From Rhizobium sp. Root1334 (GTDB lineage: Bacteria > Pseudomonadota > Alphaproteobacteria > Rhizobiales > Rhizobiaceae): a stretch of 64,000 nucleotides of DNA. The position numbers and the translations under genes were made by a program. The notes under the pieces are model-generated. The model ran no database searches. It saw only the letters and a list, made by a program, of their open reading frames with translations, and was not told the origin of the DNA. Positions 43,615 to 52,243 of the stretch are shown piece by piece (positions within the stretch are counted from its first letter, which is position 1; each line of letters opens with the position of its first letter). The stretch lies in contig NZ_LMEY01000029.1 in the NCBI RefSeq assembly GCF_001426665.1, positions 134,375 through 198,374 on the forward strand, given 5' to 3'.

Positions 43615-43781
43615 TGTTTTCTATCCCGATGATGGCGATGTGTTGCAGCATAGATGGGGAAGAAGCGCATCACAGGAAAGAGCGTAGATCAACCGCAGAC
43701 CTCCTGTCTTGGAAACACACTGTCTTCAAAAAGAAACGGCGATCTGGTCCTGGCACAAGCGCCGGTCTTTTTCCGGTCTTG

Positions 43782-44351
43782 CTATTCGATCAACGTCACC
43801 TGCCCATGCTCCAGGCAGTAAAATCCATCCTGCGGCACCGGCAGTTCCAGCATTTCACGGCGGGACAGCCCGAGGTAGACGCCCCTGATCAATCGCCCGG
43901 TGAGCCCGTGTGAAACGGCGATCACCGGCGTGGATATTCCAGAGAGCCAGCTGTCGACGCGTGCACAGGCACTGTCGAATGTCTCGCCATCCGGAGAACG
44001 GAAGTACCAGTCGAACGCATCCGCTCCCTCAAGCACGCCCGGATATTCGACGTCGATCTCGTATAGCGTCATGCCGTCCCAGCAACCGGTGGTCACCTCC
44101 ATCAGGCGGGCGTCCTCCCGGGCAGGAAACGAAACCGTCAGCATGATGCGCGCGGCCGTCTCCTGCGCGCGGCCAAGCGGGCTGACGTAAAACTCAAATG
44201 TAATGCCATTCGCGCCGATTTCCTGCGCCAGCCGCGCAGCTACCCGATCCGCCTGAAGAATGCCGCGCGGCGTCAGCGGCGAATCCTTCTGCCCCTGGAA
44301 ACGCCCAAGCGTATTCCAGACGGTTTCCCCATGGCGGAGAAGGTAGATCAT
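43782..44351 (-). CDS. Histidine phosphatase (phosphoglycerate mutase-like) family protein
   Basis: 189 residues. The catalytic RHG triad starts at residue 6 (YLLRHGETVWNTLGRFQG), and the second histidine is in VIAVSHGLTGR near 145. The family includes cofactor-dependent mutases and broad phosphatases; length and spacing favour a phosphatase. The neighbouring cNMP-binding gene is on the same strand 38 nt upstream. Confidence 0.88.
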   Translation of the reverse strand: MIYLLRHGETVWNTLGRFQGQKDSPLTPRGILQADRVAARLAQEIGANGITFEFYVSPLGRAQETAARIMLTVSFPAREDARLMEVTTGCWDGMTLYEIDVEYPGVLEGADAFDWYFRSPDGETFDSACARVDSWLSGISTPVIAVSHGLTGRLIRGVYLGLSRREMLELPVPQDGFYCLEHGQVTLIE

Positions 44352-44389
44352 GCGGGATATCTTTCGCGACGAGTGATCACCGCCGAGCT

Positions 44390-44872
44390 CTACCCGAATT
44401 TCGGCGCCAGCCTCTGCATGGCGTCGATCATCGCCTGCAGGTTAGCCTTGATCCGGCCTTCGACAACAACGGCGACTTCCGGATATTCCTCGAGCATGCG
44501 GCGGAACAGCGGCCGGTTGATGCGGATGACTTCGCTATCTTCCTCGGCGGTTGCAGTAAACTTGCGCTCGACGAACGAGATCATCGCCAGCTCGGAGAGA
44601 AGCGTGCCACGCCCGACTGTATCCACCACCTCGACGCTGCCATCGACCAGATTGCGTGTCAGCGTGACGGAACCACTGGCAATGGCAAAGGCGCAATCGG
44701 CCGGCGCGCCCTCGCGAAACAGCTGCTGGCCCCTGTTCAACCGGCGCCGCTCGGCACCGAATGCGATCAGCCGCAACTTGTCGTCATCGATATCCGCAAA
44801 CAGCGGCACGAGGGACAGAAGGGTGATATCGTCGTTCAGCGACAAAGGGATACCTCTGAGCGGGCATGACAC
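44390..44872 (-). CDS. Stand-alone cyclic-nucleotide-binding domain protein
   Basis: 160 residues forming one cNMP-binding beta-roll (LSLVPLFADIDDDKLRLIAF, LFREGAPADCAFAIASGSVTL, VGRGTLLSELAMI). The region for the phosphate-binding cassette reads LLSELAMISFVERKFTATA, with E but without the usual R-[ST]-A pattern (KFTA instead), so cAMP binding is uncertain. There is no DNA-binding domain. Between the CenR-like regulator and a phosphatase, same strand, it may be a signal adaptor. Confidence 0.75.
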   Translation of the reverse strand: MSCPLRGIPLSLNDDITLLSLVPLFADIDDDKLRLIAFGAERRRLNRGQQLFREGAPADCAFAIASGSVTLTRNLVDGSVEVVDTVGRGTLLSELAMISFVERKFTATAEEDSEVIRINRPLFRRMLEEYPEVAVVVEGRIKANLQAMIDAMQRLAPKFG

Positions 44873-44896
44873 CAGATGGGACCACGCCCCATGTCG

Positions 44897-45580
44897 TTAG
44901 GGAACTATCTTGTAGCCGCCATTCTCTGTCACCAAAATCTCCGCATTGGAAGGGTCGCGCTCGATTTTCTGGCGCAGCCGGTAGACATGGGTCTCCAGCG
45001 TATGGGTGGTAACGCCGGAATTGTAGCCCCAGACTTCTTCCAGAAGCACGTCGCGGGTGACGACCTTCTGGTCGGCGCGATAGAGATAGCGGATGATCGC
45101 CGCTTCCTTTTCGGTGAGCCGGATCTTCTGGCCGTTCTCCAGCGTCAAAAGCTTCTGGCCCGGCTTGAACGTATAGGGACCGACGGTGAACGTCGCGTCC
45201 TCGCTCTGTTCGTGCTGGCGCAACTGTGCCCGGATGCGGGCGAGAAGCACAGCGAAGCGGAACGGCTTGGTGACATAGTCGTTGGCGCCTGCCTCAAGGC
45301 CAAGGATCGTATCGCTGTCGGTATCATGCCCCGTCAGCATGATGATAGGCGGCTTGAAGCCGCCCTTGCGCAGGAGCTTGACTGCCTCGCGGCCGTCCAT
45401 GTCCGGCAAGCCGACATCCATCACCAGAAGGGCGATCTGATTGTTGCGGGCGGTGTTGATGCCCTTGGCAGCCGTCGATTCCTGCAGGATGGTGAATTCC
45501 TCATAGAGGGCAAGTTGCTCCACCAGTGTTTCACGCAGGTCGTTGTCGTCATCGACGAGAAGAATGGTGCGGGCCGACAT
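44897..45580 (-). CDS. OmpR-type response regulator, CenR-like
   Basis: 227 residues. The receiver domain (1-120) has the acidic pocket DDD near residue 10-12, phospho-acceptor Asp in MDVGLPDMDG near 55, and K in VTKPF near 105. The winged-helix output (about 130-225) contains VTRDVLLEEVWGYNSGVTTHTLETHVYRLR. The near-identical core, including YDVTKPF-type and SGVTTHTLETH segments, recalls CenR, the envelope regulator of Caulobacter and Brucella. No sensor kinase is adjacent, as for the orphan cenR. The spacing to the cNMP gene is 24 nt. Confidence 0.8.
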   Translation of the reverse strand: MSARTILLVDDDNDLRETLVEQLALYEEFTILQESTAAKGINTARNNQIALLVMDVGLPDMDGREAVKLLRKGGFKPPIIMLTGHDTDSDTILGLEAGANDYVTKPFRFAVLLARIRAQLRQHEQSEDATFTVGPYTFKPGQKLLTLENGQKIRLTEKEAAIIRYLYRADQKVVTRDVLLEEVWGYNSGVTTHTLETHVYRLRQKIERDPSNAEILVTENGGYKIVP

Positions 45581-45722
45581 TCGTATCCCTCCTTGCTTCC
45601 GGTTGAAACTAACCCAATCGATGCTTTTGACAAGCAGCGGGAGCTTTCACCCGTTTGTTACATATTGTGTAGTGCTATGGTTATGTTTCAGATCACGGAC
45701 AACGCAAAAAACTGTGAGTAAA

Positions 45723-46274
45723 ATGCGACGAAAACCCCGCAAGGCCGCAAATTGCGCCCGCACCATCACCGTCAGACCCAAACCCGGAAATCGCACCAGA
45801 GCCCTCGTCACTTTCGCCGGACGCACCGAGGAGGCCGCCATCGGCCGCAGTGGTATCACCGCGCGCAAGCGCGAAGGTGACGGCGCCACCCCGATCGCCG
45901 CCATGCCCCTTATCGGCGGCTATGTCCGCCACGACCGCATCACCAAACCGCCAACAGCCCTGCCACTGCGCTTCACGCCCAAAAATCTGCTGTGGTGCGA
46001 CGAGCCCCGCCATGCCCTCTACAACCGGCCCGTGGACGCGCCGTTCAAGCCGAGTCATGAAAAGATGCGCCGCGATGACAACCTCTACGATGTCTGCCTG
46101 GTGATGGACTGGAACGTGATGAGCCGCAAACGCTATGGCGGCTCGGCCATCTTCTTCCACCTCGCCAAGCCGGGTTACACGCCGACAGAAGGTTGCGTCG
46201 CGGTGAGCCTGCCAGCGATGAAACGGCTGCTGCGGTTCATGCGGCGCGGGACTGTGGTGCGAGTGACGCGATAA
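45723..46274 (+). CDS. L,D-transpeptidase (YkuD) domain protein
   Basis: 183 residues. The catalytic motif is HLAKPGYTPTEGCVAVSLPAMKRLL (His, then the T/S-x-GC-V signature with catalytic Cys near residue 154). Such enzymes make 3-3 peptidoglycan cross-links or attach proteins to the wall. The N-terminus is very basic (MRRKPRKAANCARTITVRPK) with no signal peptide, odd for a periplasmic enzyme. GTG at 45714 is an alternative start. It is divergent from the CenR-like gene, which fits envelope control. Confidence 0.8.
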   Translation: MRRKPRKAANCARTITVRPKPGNRTRALVTFAGRTEEAAIGRSGITARKREGDGATPIAAMPLIGGYVRHDRITKPPTALPLRFTPKNLLWCDEPRHALYNRPVDAPFKPSHEKMRRDDNLYDVCLVMDWNVMSRKRYGGSAIFFHLAKPGYTPTEGCVAVSLPAMKRLLRFMRRGTVVRVTR

Positions 46275-46291
46275 GGGCTTGGCAGAAAACG

Positions 46292-46804
46292 TCACGCCGG
46301 CTGGGGCGTGACGAACCGCTCGAGGTAACCGTTTTCCGGCGTAATATCCGCCCAGCTCGCCACCGGGAAATCAATGACGGCAAGCGCTGCTGTCGGAAAT
46401 TTAGCGCCGAGCCGCGCCATGGCATCTACCTCTCCATCGCCACAGAGCAGCGCCGCCGTTTCCTCGATCTCCGGATTGTGGCCGACGAGAACGATCACTT
46501 TCGCTTCGGTTCCCGCCGCGCGGAGCGCGTTCACCAGACGCTCCGGCGTGCTGTCGTAAAGGGAGGTGTCGAAGCGCTCAGGGATACCAGCAGCAAAGGC
46601 CCGCCGCGCCAAACCCCAGGTTTCACGCGTGCGCAGGGCGGGAGAAACAAGCGCGAGATCTGGAACCAGGCCTTCTCGCGCCATCAGGCCGCCCATGAAC
46701 GCAGCGTCCTTGCGGCCACGCTCCGCCAGCGGCCGGTCGTAGTCGTCCACGCCTTCGGGACGGGCAGACTTCGCATGGCGGAAAAGAAGCAGGCGGCACG
46801 TCAT
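46292..46804 (-). CDS. SixA-type phosphohistidine phosphatase
   Basis: 170 residues. The catalytic RHA motif is LLLFRHAKSARPEG from residue 4, with the partner VLVGHNPEIEETA near 108. SixA proteins dephosphorylate histidine phosphotransfer domains, including the nitrogen PTS in E. coli. The start MTCRLLLF at 46804 is preferred to the ATG at 46828. It is convergent with the L,D-transpeptidase gene. Confidence 0.85.
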   Translation of the reverse strand: MTCRLLLFRHAKSARPEGVDDYDRPLAERGRKDAAFMGGLMAREGLVPDLALVSPALRTRETWGLARRAFAAGIPERFDTSLYDSTPERLVNALRAAGTEAKVIVLVGHNPEIEETAALLCGDGEVDAMARLGAKFPTAALAVIDFPVASWADITPENGYLERFVTPQPA

Positions 46805-46885
46805 TTGGAACTTTCCTTGTTGCGGCAACGCCTGGCACCGTTCGCGGTGTGCCGAACCGGATGGTGCCCGAAGTCCGTCAGCTGA

Positions 46886-47698
46886 TTAAGGCATTGCCGT
46901 GACGATATGCGCGCGGATAGGGCCTTCGATAGCTCCGTCGCCAAACTGCCGCCTCAGCCCTGCGGCAACGGTTTCGGTCACATCCTGCAGCTTTCCGGGC
47001 GCACGCGCCTCGATCTCGACAGCCAGCGGGTTGCCCTGACAATAGGCCGTCGCCGCATCGAGCGCCGACCGGGCATGGCTGACACAGTCAACCGTCTCGA
47101 TCTGTACCGACGAGAACCCGGCCGCCCGCACATCCGCAGTGATCGCGGGAATGTCGTGATATCCATGCGGTGTCCGCTCCATGAAACGCGGCGGATCGTC
47201 CGGAAACAGATCGCGCAGGGTTTGCGTGACATTCAGGACGAATGCATTGCTCTGGATGACATCCCAGACACTGAAGAGATAGCGCCCGGCAGGCCTCAAA
47301 ACGCGCCGGGCTTCGCGGTAGCCTGCGATCCTGTCTGGAAAGAACATCACGCCGAATTGGCACACCACGGCATCAAAACCCTGATTGCCGAACGGCAACG
47401 CCAGACCATCAGCCTGCTTCCAGGTCACGCGGTCATCCGCACCCTGACCGGCGATTGCCAGATCAAGCATCGGCTGGTTGAGATCCGTGGCGACGATCAG
47501 CACGTCACGCCCGAGCCGGGCCGCCATGGCGCGTGTCAAAACACCAGTTCCAGCGGCGATTTCGAGCACGTCGCGCGGTTGAGACATGGCAACACGCCCC
47601 GCCATCTCCTGCGCATAAGGTTCGAAGATCATCGGCACAAAAAGCTTTTCGTAGATCGCCGGCATGCCCCCGGCAAAGACCTTGTCCGCGCCAGTCAT
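46886..47698 (-). CDS. Class I SAM-dependent methyltransferase
   Basis: 270 residues. Motif I is VLEIAAGTGVLT near residue 47, followed by IVATDLNQPMLDLA (motif II) and the FDAVVCQFGVMFF segment, as in UbiE/Coq5-like methyltransferases. The C-terminal part lacks the ubiquinone-specific signature, so the substrate stays open. The start MTGADKVF at 47698 is preferred over 47764. It lies on the same strand as leuC but is separated by a strong terminator. Confidence 0.85.
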   Translation of the reverse strand: MTGADKVFAGGMPAIYEKLFVPMIFEPYAQEMAGRVAMSQPRDVLEIAAGTGVLTRAMAARLGRDVLIVATDLNQPMLDLAIAGQGADDRVTWKQADGLALPFGNQGFDAVVCQFGVMFFPDRIAGYREARRVLRPAGRYLFSVWDVIQSNAFVLNVTQTLRDLFPDDPPRFMERTPHGYHDIPAITADVRAAGFSSVQIETVDCVSHARSALDAATAYCQGNPLAVEIEARAPGKLQDVTETVAAGLRRQFGDGAIEGPIRAHIVTAMP

Positions 47699-47743
47699 GA
47701 GGAGACTCCCAAACCGTGAGGCCACTCTCCCAGCATACACCCC

Positions 47744-47774
47744 CAAACAAAAAGGCGGAAGCACCGCTTCCGCC
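47744..47774 (-). terminator. Intrinsic terminator of leuC
   Basis: On the minus strand, stem GGCGGAAGC / GCTTCCGCC (47754-47774) with a 3-nt loop and a run TTTTTGTTT. A second GC-rich hairpin (CCCGGCGT/ACGCCGGG) lies just upstream at 47791-47810. Confidence 0.9.
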
Positions 47775-47824
47775 TTCGTTGGTTCTGGCCCCCGGCGTAA
47801 GAACGCCGGGAGATAAACCCAAAC

Positions 47825-49234
47825 TTACTTCCAGTCGCGAATGTCGACGAAGTGTCCGGAAACCGCGGCAGCAGCGGCCATCGCCGGCGACACCAGATGG
47901 GTGCGGCCCTTGAAGCCCTGGCGGCCTTCGAAGTTGCGGTTCGAGGTCGAGGCGCAACGTTCGCCCGGCTTCAGGCGGTCATCGTTCATCGCAAGACACA
48001 TCGAGCAACCCGGTTCGCGCCAGTCGAAACCGGCTGCCTTGAAGATCTTGTCGAGGCCTTCGGCTTCCGCCTGTTCCTTGACGAGGCCGGAGCCCGGCAC
48101 GATCATCGCTGAAACAGTCGAGGCCACGGTGCGGCCTTCGACAACCTTGGCGACTTCACGCAGGTCCTCGATACGGCCGTTGGTGCAGGAGCCGATGAAG
48201 ACGCGGTCGATATTGATATCGGTGATCTTCGTGCCCGGCTTCAGGCCCATGTAATCAAGCGCACGCCACTTGGAGGTACGCTTGTTTTCGTCGGTGATGT
48301 CGTCCGGGTTCGGCACGATGCCCTGAACCGAGATGACGTCTTCCGGCGACGAGCCCCAGGAAACGATTGGCGGCAGGTCGGCGGCATTCAGCACGACAAC
48401 GCGGTCGTAATGCGCACCTTCGTCCGTCTGCAGCGTCTTCCAGTAGGCAATCGCCTTTTCGAGGTCTTCGCCCTTTGGCGCACGCGGCTTGCCCTTGATA
48501 TATTCGAAGGTCTTTTCGTCCGGCGCGATCAGGCCGGCGCGAGCGCCGCCTTCGATCGTCATGTTGCAGACGGTCATGCGGCCTTCCATCGACAGGTCGC
48601 GGATGGCTTCGCCGGCGAATTCGATGACGCTGCCGGTGCCGCCGGCGGTGCCGATTTCACCGATGATGGCGAGGATGATGTCCTTGGCGGTAACGTGTTC
48701 CGGCAGCTTGCCATCGACACGCACCAGCATGTTCTTGGCCTTCTTCTGGATCAGCGTCTGGGTGGCGAGCACATGCTCGACCTCGGACGTGCCTATGCCG
48801 TGCGCCAACGCGCCGAACGCGCCATGCGTCGAGGTGTGGCTATCGCCGCAGACGATGGTCATGCCAGGCAGGGTAAAGCCCTGTTCGGGGCCGACGATAT
48901 GCACGATGCCCTGGCGGATATCACTGGCCGAATAATATTCGACGCCGAAATCGGCGGCGTTCTGAGCCAGCGCCTCGACCTGAATGCGGCTTTCCTCGTT
49001 CTTGATGCCGAGATGGCGATCCGGCGAGGTCGGCACGTTGTGGTCGACGACGGCCAAGGTCTTCTGCGGAGCCCGCACCTGACGGTTCGTCATGCGAAGG
49101 CCTTCGAACGCCTGCGGGCTCGTCACTTCGTGAACGAGATGGCGATCGATATAGAGAAGACAGGTTCCGTCATCCTGTTGATCGACCAGATGGTCGTCCC
49201 AGATCTTGTCGTAGAGGGTACGCGGTGCGCTCAT
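47825..49234 (-). CDS. leuC: 3-isopropylmalate dehydratase large subunit
   Basis: 469 residues, aconitase family. The three 4Fe-4S cysteines are visible: one in IGSCTNGRIEDLR (near residue 347) and the pair in CSMCLAMN (near 407-410). With LeuD (not in this window) it isomerises 2- to 3-isopropylmalate in leucine synthesis. The start MSAPRTLYDKIWDDH at 49234 is the family start. The 5' leader contains a possible attenuator at 49290-49446. Confidence 0.96.
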   Translation of the reverse strand: MSAPRTLYDKIWDDHLVDQQDDGTCLLYIDRHLVHEVTSPQAFEGLRMTNRQVRAPQKTLAVVDHNVPTSPDRHLGIKNEESRIQVEALAQNAADFGVEYYSASDIRQGIVHIVGPEQGFTLPGMTIVCGDSHTSTHGAFGALAHGIGTSEVEHVLATQTLIQKKAKNMLVRVDGKLPEHVTAKDIILAIIGEIGTAGGTGSVIEFAGEAIRDLSMEGRMTVCNMTIEGGARAGLIAPDEKTFEYIKGKPRAPKGEDLEKAIAYWKTLQTDEGAHYDRVVVLNAADLPPIVSWGSSPEDVISVQGIVPNPDDITDENKRTSKWRALDYMGLKPGTKITDINIDRVFIGSCTNGRIEDLREVAKVVEGRTVASTVSAMIVPGSGLVKEQAEAEGLDKIFKAAGFDWREPGCSMCLAMNDDRLKPGERCASTSNRNFEGRQGFKGRTHLVSPAMAAAAAVSGHFVDIRDWK

Positions 49235-49289
49235 GGCTGTGCATCCATTGTGAAGAAGTTCGGGCATTGTGAAGAAGGAAAGTTCCGGC

Positions 49290-49446
49290 AAAAGGCGCCG
49301 GCCACCCGGCCGGGGTCAAGCCCCAGCGGTCAAATAAGTCGGCTGCTAAGGGCGCCGCAAACGCACGCAAAAAACCGTGCCGGCAGACGCTTGTGGTCCT
49401 GCAGCACGACAATTTTCTGCTCGTAACATCCGAATTTGGATTCCAT
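49290..49446 (-). promoter_or_regulatory. Candidate leader peptide and attenuator of leuC
   Basis: A 38-residue frame starts at ATG 49446 and ends with TGA at 49330; its last codons are CTT AGC AGC CGA CTT ATT, with two rare leucine codons. Seventeen nucleotides later comes a 6-bp GC stem CCGGCC/GGCCGG (49298-49313) and then CGCCTTTT. The layout suits leucine attenuation, but the leader has only four Leu codons and no clear ribosome binding site. Confidence 0.35.
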
Positions 49447-49504
49447 GGAGGCGGATATAGCAGTTTTGTGAAGGCTCGGCAATTGGCGAGATGGGTGTCG
49501 CGCT

Positions 49505-49533
49505 CTCCCCCTTCTCCCCTCGGGGAGAAGGGG
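49505..49533. repeat. RIME-like half element
   Basis: CCCCCTTCTCCCCTCGGGGAGAAGGGG, a single palindrome of the repeated family, just after the permease gene end. Confidence 0.65.
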
Positions 49534-49546
49534 AAACAGCGATTGC

Positions 49547-50362
49547 TTACCCCCTCTGCCCCTGCCGCATCTTCTGCTCCAGCCGCCGCAGCGCCAGCGA
49601 TAGCCCGACCGTCAGGATCAGGTAGATATAGGCGACGATCGAATAGGTCTCGAAGAATCGGAACGAACCCGACGCATAGATCTTGCCCGCCTGGGTGATA
49701 TCGGCGACGCCGAGCACCGACACGAGGGATGAGTCCTTCACCATCGCCACGAAGTCGTTGCCGAGCGGCGGCAGGATGACGCGGATTGCTTGCGGGAACA
49801 CGACGAGCCGGAAGCGTTGATAGCGCGACAGGCCAAGCGCCTTGGCGGCCTCGATCTGGCCCTTGTCGACCGACAGGATACCGGCGCGAAAAACCTCGGC
49901 GATGAAGGCGGAATAGCCGATCGAGAGCGCAATGATCGCCCGCCACATCAAGGACAGGTCGCGCACCACCATCGGCTGCATAACCTCTGCCGAAATCAGC
50001 GGCGACAGGACGAAGTTGATCGCCACCACCAGCGCCGGTGCGCCGGCAAAGGCAATGTAGAAGAGAAGAACAAGGATCGGGATGCCGCGGATCACCTCGG
50101 TATAGAACCGGGCGATCTGGCGCAGCGCTGCCCGGTCTGACAGCGCCATCAGCGCGATGCCGAGCCCCAGCACCGTCGCAAAGAAGAAGCCGACCAGAGT
50201 GACGAAAATGGTGATGCCGATCCCGGCTGATACGATGGTGAAGACCTGGCGGTAAACGCCACTGGAGATGATCACCACGGCCAGCGCCACGGCGATCACG
50301 GCAAGGGCGACCAGCCACCAAGGATAGTCGCCCTTCTCTGAATTGTCGTGCGCAGGCGTCAT
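49547..50362 (-). CDS. Polar amino-acid ABC transporter permease
   Basis: 271 residues, HisMQ/GlnP family, with an extra N-terminal segment and five further membrane segments. The ATPase-contact EAA loop reads EAAKALGLSRYQRFRLVVFPQAIRVILPPLGN near residue 170. It works with the binding protein encoded 10 nt upstream. No second permease or ATPase gene follows; the next gene downstream is leuC after 312 nt. Confidence 0.88.
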   Translation of the reverse strand: MTPAHDNSEKGDYPWWLVALAVIAVALAVVIISSGVYRQVFTIVSAGIGITIFVTLVGFFFATVLGLGIALMALSDRAALRQIARFYTEVIRGIPILVLLFYIAFAGAPALVVAINFVLSPLISAEVMQPMVVRDLSLMWRAIIALSIGYSAFIAEVFRAGILSVDKGQIEAAKALGLSRYQRFRLVVFPQAIRVILPPLGNDFVAMVKDSSLVSVLGVADITQAGKIYASGSFRFFETYSIVAYIYLILTVGLSLALRRLEQKMRQGQRG

Positions 50363-50372
50363 CGGGCGGGGA

Positions 50373-51170
50373 TCATTCGCCCATCTTGTAATCGACGAAC
50401 CATTTCTGGTTCAGCTTGTCGAGCGTGCCATCCGCCTTCAGCGCTGCGATGGCGGCATTGACGGGGGCAACAAGATCCGAGCCCTTCTTGAAGATGAAGC
50501 CGAAATCCTCGGTGCCAAGCGGCCCGCCGACGACCTTCAGGCCACCCGCCGAGGAATCGACATAGCCCTGGGCCGCGACGCTATCGGTCAGCACCGTATC
50601 GACATCGCCAGCCTTCAAGGCCTGCACCGTCGCGCCAAATGTCTCGAATAGCTTTATGCGTGGGTTCTGTTCGTTGCCATCCAGTATTTCATAGACTGCC
50701 GTATAAAACGGCGATGTACCGATCTGCGCGCCAATCAGGCCGTCAGTAAAGGCGCCAAACGTCTTGGCATCGGTGAAACGAGCCTCGTCGCCACGCACCA
50801 GCATGAACTGCTGCGAGCGCATATAGGGATCGGAGAAATCCACCTTGGCCTTGCGCTCGTCCTTGATGGTGATGCCGGTCATGCCGATATCGTACTGGCC
50901 GTCGGACACCGCCTGAATCATCGCATCCCAGCTGGTGTTCTGATACTCGATCTTGAAATTCACCCGTTTGGCGATTTCTTCCATCGCGTCATATTCCCAG
51001 CCGATCGCCTTACCGCTCTTCGGATCGACGAACTGGACCGGTGGATAGGCATTCTCGGTCACCACAATAACGGTGCGCCCTGCCAGATCCGGCAGATCGG
51101 CAGCGGCAGCGGTGAAGGGCGCAAGAACAAGGGCGGTCAGGCCGGCGAGAAGGATGCGGCGGGAAAACAT
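50373..51170 (-). CDS. Periplasmic amino-acid-binding protein (family 3)
   Basis: 265 residues. The signal peptide MFSRRILLAGLTALVLAPFTAAAA precedes the SBP_bac_3 domain, with VVTENAYPPVQFVDPKSGKAIGWEYDAMEEIAKR and YDIGMTGITIKDERKAKVDFSDPY as the two diagnostic segments. The ligand is likely a polar amino acid; the specificity cannot be read. First gene of a two-gene operon with the permease. Confidence 0.9.
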   Translation of the reverse strand: MFSRRILLAGLTALVLAPFTAAAADLPDLAGRTVIVVTENAYPPVQFVDPKSGKAIGWEYDAMEEIAKRVNFKIEYQNTSWDAMIQAVSDGQYDIGMTGITIKDERKAKVDFSDPYMRSQQFMLVRGDEARFTDAKTFGAFTDGLIGAQIGTSPFYTAVYEILDGNEQNPRIKLFETFGATVQALKAGDVDTVLTDSVAAQGYVDSSAGGLKVVGGPLGTEDFGFIFKKGSDLVAPVNAAIAALKADGTLDKLNQKWFVDYKMGE

Positions 51171-51327
51171 GGGTGGCTCCTGAATTGTGGCGACCGGAAC
51201 GTGTCACAGAAGCCAGCGGGCTGGCAAGGGCCACGGCTTCGCCTCCGCCAGCAAAAATTGGAAAGGCCCGGCCTATCCGGTTGAATTTACGAAAAATCCT
51301 ACCGGATACCCCGTCTACTCCATAAAC

Positions 51328-52152
51328 TCAGCGAACTTTTGTCGCGCCGATCGAAAACGACAGCGGAATACGCGGTAGTCCCGGTACCTGCTCGAACTGG
51401 TCTTCGCCGATCTCCACCATGCCCGGATAATGCCGCCAGACGAGGATTTCGTGCTCGTTGAAGAAATCGAGCGCCAGCCCGGCCTGGAGGAGCGCATTGA
51501 CTGTATCGCTGACCGGGTGCAGCCATTCATACATGCGCTGATGGGTTAGCGGCCGTTCATCACCGGTATAGGTGTGGGTTTCTTCAAACAGCAGCGGCTG
51601 TTCGGCAGGCGTGCGCCAGCTATAGGTCAGCGACAACCGGCCATCCTCCGCGCCTTCGTATTGGTACATCTGCGGATGCCCGTCGAGCAGGTAGAGACGG
51701 CCACCCGGCCGCAACAGGCTGGCGACGACTTTGGCCCATTGAAAGATATCCGGCAGCCAGTGAATGGCGCCCCAGGTGACGAAGACGATGTCGTAGGTTC
51801 GGTGTTCCAGCGCCGCCGCCGCATCATAGACCGAGGCCTCGACAAAAATCGCCTCCGTCCCGGCCCTTTTTGCAAAATCTCGCGCGGCGGCGATGGCCAC
51901 CGGTGAAAAATCAAGCCCGGTAACCGAGCCCGCGCCCAGATGCTTGAGGCTCAGCGTATCCAGCCCGATATGGCATTGCAGGTGGACAATGTCCTTACCA
52001 GCGATGTCGCCGATCTCGCTTGCTTCCAGCGCATGCAAGGAAGAGCCGCCTGAAATCACCCGGTCGATCCGGTAGCGGCCTGTCGTGTCCGTCGCGTGCA
52101 GCCCCGCCCGGTCGTCCCAGTTCAGCCGGTTGGTTTCGATATAGTCGCTCAT
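51328..52152 (-). CDS. Class I SAM-dependent methyltransferase
   Basis: 274 residues. Motif I is VHLQCHIGLDTLSL near residue 53 and is followed by VTGLDFSPVAIAAAR and YDIVFVTWGAIHWLPD. This CHIGLDT form is seen in a group of methyltransferases of unknown substrate. The start MSDYIETNRLNW at 52152 is chosen, since upstream sequence in frame is antisense to the rplS tail. It lies on the minus strand downstream of the rplS terminator. Confidence 0.82.
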   Translation of the reverse strand: MSDYIETNRLNWDDRAGLHATDTTGRYRIDRVISGGSSLHALEASEIGDIAGKDIVHLQCHIGLDTLSLKHLGAGSVTGLDFSPVAIAAARDFAKRAGTEAIFVEASVYDAAAALEHRTYDIVFVTWGAIHWLPDIFQWAKVVASLLRPGGRLYLLDGHPQMYQYEGAEDGRLSLTYSWRTPAEQPLLFEETHTYTGDERPLTHQRMYEWLHPVSDTVNALLQAGLALDFFNEHEILVWRHYPGMVEIGEDQFEQVPGLPRIPLSFSIGATKVR

Positions 52153-52185
52153 TCCATTCTCCCCCCAGAGAATTCCCCTGCTATC

Positions 52186-52218
52186 AAACAGAAAAAGGCG
52201 GCCCGAAGACCGCCTTTT
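52186..52218 (-). terminator. Intrinsic terminator of rplS
   Basis: On the minus strand the stem AAAAGGCGGTC-TTCG-GGCCGCCTTTT has a stable UUCG tetraloop and ends in a T run. The stem spans 52193-52218. Confidence 0.92.
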
Positions 52219-52243
52219 CCAAACAATCCCGATGGATTGAAAC

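Larger units (their letters stand above)
49235..49546. other. 312-nt leuC leader region
   Basis: It holds a 38-codon minus-strand leader frame (49330-49446), a GGGG-TCAAG-CCCC hairpin (49313-49325), a GC-rich hairpin followed by TTTT (49290-49313) and a RIME half element (49505-49533). No other gene is evident. Confidence 0.55.

Noticed and set aside
49325..49354. Sequence similar to the SAM-II 3' core (AAATAAGTC then GCTAA) on the plus strand upstream of leuC.
   Set aside because: The 5' half of the aptamer is missing and no plus-strand gene follows; on the leuC transcript it is antisense. Treated as coincidence.
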